A stretch of DNA of 22,452 nucleotides, taken from IMCC26256 sp046081705. GTDB lineage: Bacteria > Actinomycetota > Acidimicrobiia > IMCC26256. The notes beneath the pieces were generated by a model that searched no databases, was not told the origin of the DNA, and was given only the letters and a program-made list of their open reading frames with translations. Within the stretch, counting starts at the first letter, position 1; each line of letters begins with the position of its first letter. Below are positions 20,587-22,452 of this stretch, piece after piece. The position numbers and the translations under genes are program-made. The stretch is from NCBI GenBank assembly GCA_046081705.1, contig JBJTWK010000098.1:1-22452 (forward strand), given 5' to 3'.

Positions 20587-22254
20587 ATGACGCCCCCCAC
20601 CCGCATCGTGTTCCTCGGCGGCCTCGGCGAGATCGGGCGCAACTGCATGTTCCTCGAGGTCGAGGGACGCATCCTCCTCATCGACTGCGGGCTCATGTTC
20701 CCGGAGGTCGACATGCCGGGCGTCGACCTCGTCCTCCCGGACTTCACGTACCTGCGTGAGCACGCCGACCAGATCGAGGGCGTCGTGCTCACCCACGCGC
20801 ACGAGGACCACGCCGGCGCACTGTCGTTCCTGCTCCGTGACGCGTCGTTCCCGATCTACGCCGCACCGCTGTCGCTGGGCATGGCCGCGAACCGCATCCG
20901 CGAGTCGGGGCTCATCGACCGCACGGAACTCATCCCCGTGGCCGACGGTGAGCGACGCGCCATCGGGCCCTTCGACGTCGAGTTCGTGCCTGTCACCCAC
21001 TCGGTGCCGCACGCCTTCGCCGCCGCGTACCACACGCCCGCAGGCACCATCCTGCACACCGGCGACTTCAAGCTCGACCTCTCGCCGATCGACGGTCGGC
21101 GCACCGACCTCGCGCTCCTCGGCGAGATCGCCCGGCGCCCGGGCGGGGTGCGCCTGCTCATGTCCGACTCGACGAACGCCGAGCGACCCGGCTCGACCCC
21201 CTCGGAGTCGATCGTCGGTGCCCGCATGCGCTCGCTGTTCCGCGAGCGCGAGGGCAAGCGGGTCATCGTCGCCTCCTTCGCGTCGCACCTCCACCGCGTG
21301 CAGCAGGTGGCCGAGGCCGCGCTCGCCGCCGGTCGGTCGCTGGCCTTCGTCGGCCGCTCGATGGTCAACAACGTCGCGCTCGCCCGCGAGATGGGTCTGC
21401 TCGACCTGCCGGTGAACCGGATCATCGACCTCGAGGAGGTCGAGCGGTACGCACCGGGGGACGTCTGCATCATCTGCACCGGGTCCCAGGGTGAGCCGAT
21501 GGCCGCGCTCTCGCTCATGGCCGCCCACGAGCACAAGTGGGTCCACATCGGCGACGACGACGTCGTCGTCATCTCCGCCCACGCGATCCCCGGTAACGAG
21601 TCGAACGTCTCGCGCATCATCGACTCCCTCTACCGGGCCGGGGCCGAGGTGGTCCACGGCGGCAACGACCACGTGCACGTGTCGGGTCACGCCTCCCAGG
21701 AGGAGCTGAAGTTCATGCTCAACCTCGTGGCGCCGGAGTGGTTCGTGCCCGTCCACGGCGAGTACCGGCACATGGTGAACCACGCCATGCTCGCCGAGCA
21801 GTCCGGCGTGGCGGCCGAGCGTGTCATCATCTGCGAGGACGGTGACGCGCTCACCCTCGACGACGCCGGCCTCTCGGTGGAGCGCGAGGCCGTGCCCGCA
21901 GGGTACGTGTACGTCGACGGCATCGTCGGCGATATCGGCCACGGTGTGCTGCGCGACCGGCGCAACCTCGCCGAGGAGGGCTTCGTCGCGGTGATCGTCA
22001 CGATCGACAAGCACACGGGCGAGATCGTGACCGGCCCGGAGATCGTCACCCGGGGCTGGGTCCACGGCGAGGAGGCCGAGGCCCTCCTCGAGGAGGCCGC
22101 CGAGGCGGTACGGGCCTCCATCGAGGACGCCACCCGGGAGGGGGCCACCGACTTCGACACCATCCGACGCCACACCCGGCGGGCCGCCGGCCGTTTCATC
22201 GCCGACCGGACCCGCCGCCGCCCAGCGGTCATCCCGGTCGTCATGGAGGTCTGA
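20587..22254 (+). CDS. rnj: Ribonuclease J
   Basis: Metallo-beta-lactamase/beta-CASP ribonuclease with 5'-3' exo- and endonuclease activity in characterised homologues; 555 residues, the standard size. The zinc site includes HAHEDH (70-75), H138 in THSVPH and D160 in HTGDFK. The beta-CASP part contains SDSTNAERPG, ASFASHLHR, GSQGEPMAAL and ISAHAIPGNE. The HVSGHA and PVHGEYRHM motifs complete the active site, and a C-terminal domain covers about 450-555. It acts with PNPase and the DHH phosphoesterase encoded upstream. In related genomes it often follows dapA; here a TetR/di-iron unit occupies that place. The ATG is supported by TACCCTC 7 nt upstream. Confidence 0.96.
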   Translation: MTPPTRIVFLGGLGEIGRNCMFLEVEGRILLIDCGLMFPEVDMPGVDLVLPDFTYLREHADQIEGVVLTHAHEDHAGALSFLLRDASFPIYAAPLSLGMAANRIRESGLIDRTELIPVADGERRAIGPFDVEFVPVTHSVPHAFAAAYHTPAGTILHTGDFKLDLSPIDGRRTDLALLGEIARRPGGVRLLMSDSTNAERPGSTPSESIVGARMRSLFREREGKRVIVASFASHLHRVQQVAEAALAAGRSLAFVGRSMVNNVALAREMGLLDLPVNRIIDLEEVERYAPGDVCIICTGSQGEPMAALSLMAAHEHKWVHIGDDDVVVISAHAIPGNESNVSRIIDSLYRAGAEVVHGGNDHVHVSGHASQEELKFMLNLVAPEWFVPVHGEYRHMVNHAMLAEQSGVAAERVIICEDGDALTLDDAGLSVEREAVPAGYVYVDGIVGDIGHGVLRDRRNLAEEGFVAVIVTIDKHTGEIVTGPEIVTRGWVHGEEAEALLEEAAEAVRASIEDATREGATDFDTIRRHTRRAAGRFIADRTRRRPAVIPVVMEV

Positions 22255-22271
22255 GCGCCGGGGTTGTCCCG

Positions 22272-22328
22272 ATCCGCGGCACATGCCACGATGCGCGGCC
22301 TACGCCACGCTCCGTGGCGATGATCGGG
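22272..22328. repeat. Tandem 19-bp imperfect repeats upstream of the exported protein gene
   Basis: Units at 22272-22290 and 22291-22309 share 15 of 19 bases, built as GCGGC-N4-GCCACG. A degenerate third unit follows at 22310. The second GCCACG also pairs with CGTGGC (22313-22318) to form a 7-bp hairpin (22303-22319). This may be a regulator-binding array or an RNA structure ending the RNase J message; no U-tract is present. Confidence 0.4.
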
Positions 22329-22344
22329 TTCGCTGGGAGGCGTG

Positions 22345-22452
22345 ATGGGTGCATCGAAGGGTCGACGGTTCCGGTTCGCGGCCGGCGCCGCTGCGGTGAC
22401 GGGCGCGGCGCTCGCGGCGTCGGTCGCCATGGCGCCGGCGGCGACGGCACCG
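22345..22452 (+). CDS. N-terminus of a probable exported protein (cut by the window edge)
   Basis: Thirty-six codons are open to the window end without a stop. The protein begins with a basic stretch (MGASKGRRFRF), followed by an Ala/Val/Gly-rich hydrophobic segment and an APAATAP sequence. This is the n-h-c pattern of a Sec signal peptide with a likely Ala-x-Ala cleavage site. A twin Arg is present, but the full Tat consensus is not. GGGAGG at 22335-22340 lies 4 nt before the ATG; a GTG at 22342 is an alternative start. Nothing can be said about the mature protein. Confidence 0.6.
   Translation, partial: MGASKGRRFRFAAGAAAVTGAALAASVAMAPAATAP

Overview
The window is a very GC-rich, gene-dense chromosomal segment carrying a conserved housekeeping cluster. 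The order is proS, rimP-nusA-ylxR-infB-rbfA-DHH phosphoesterase-truB-ribF, then rpsO-pnp-M16 peptidase, dapB and RNase J. From general knowledge this order is typical of Actinomycetota; mycobacteria, for example, keep gpsI, a PepR-type M16 protease, dapB and rnj in the same relative order. An acidimicrobial lineage is a reasonable guess, but the sequence alone does not settle it. No tRNA, rRNA, CRISPR array or intact mobile element was seen.

Layout. 1-81: a less GC-rich scrap at the left edge. 82-1443 (minus): a polytopic DUF2157-like membrane protein. 1587-3290: proS. 3291-3490: a leader holding the only textbook U-tract terminator in the window. 3491-9751: the translation and transcription operon (rimP, nusA, ylxR, infB, rbfA, DHH phosphoesterase). 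9775-11657: truB-ribF. 11672-12859 (minus): a GH1-like hydrolase interrupting the ribF-rpsO order. 13054-17243: rpsO, a structured 200-nt leader, pnp and an M16 peptidase. 17297-18711: dapB and TetR-1. 18712-20555: a regulatory region, TetR-2, a di-iron ferritin-like protein and a terminator. 20587-22254: RNase J. 22345-end: the start of an exported protein.

How the genes work together. RimP and RbfA mature the 30S subunit, S15 is a primary 16S rRNA binder, IF2 starts translation, TruB modifies tRNA, and NusA couples transcription to RNA folding. PNPase, RNase J and the DHH (NrnA-type) enzyme form an RNA decay chain from long RNA down to nucleotides. ProRS charges tRNA. RibF makes FMN and FAD. 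DapB feeds lysine and cell-wall diaminopimelate synthesis.

Regulatory signals are the most interesting part. A shared motif TA(A/G/C)CCTC lies upstream of six transcription units. In four of them (proS, truB, dapB, RNase J) it sits 7-9 nt before the ATG, implying leaderless mRNAs. The rimP leader has an attenuator-like terminator, and the pnp leader folds into consecutive hairpins, the last of which masks the ribosome binding site. TetR-2 has a promoter embedded in a 10+10 inverted repeat, with a perfect CRP-type palindrome upstream. The ylxR frame has no conventional start codon that preserves its conserved N-terminus; an AUA with a well-placed Shine-Dalgarno is the best candidate.
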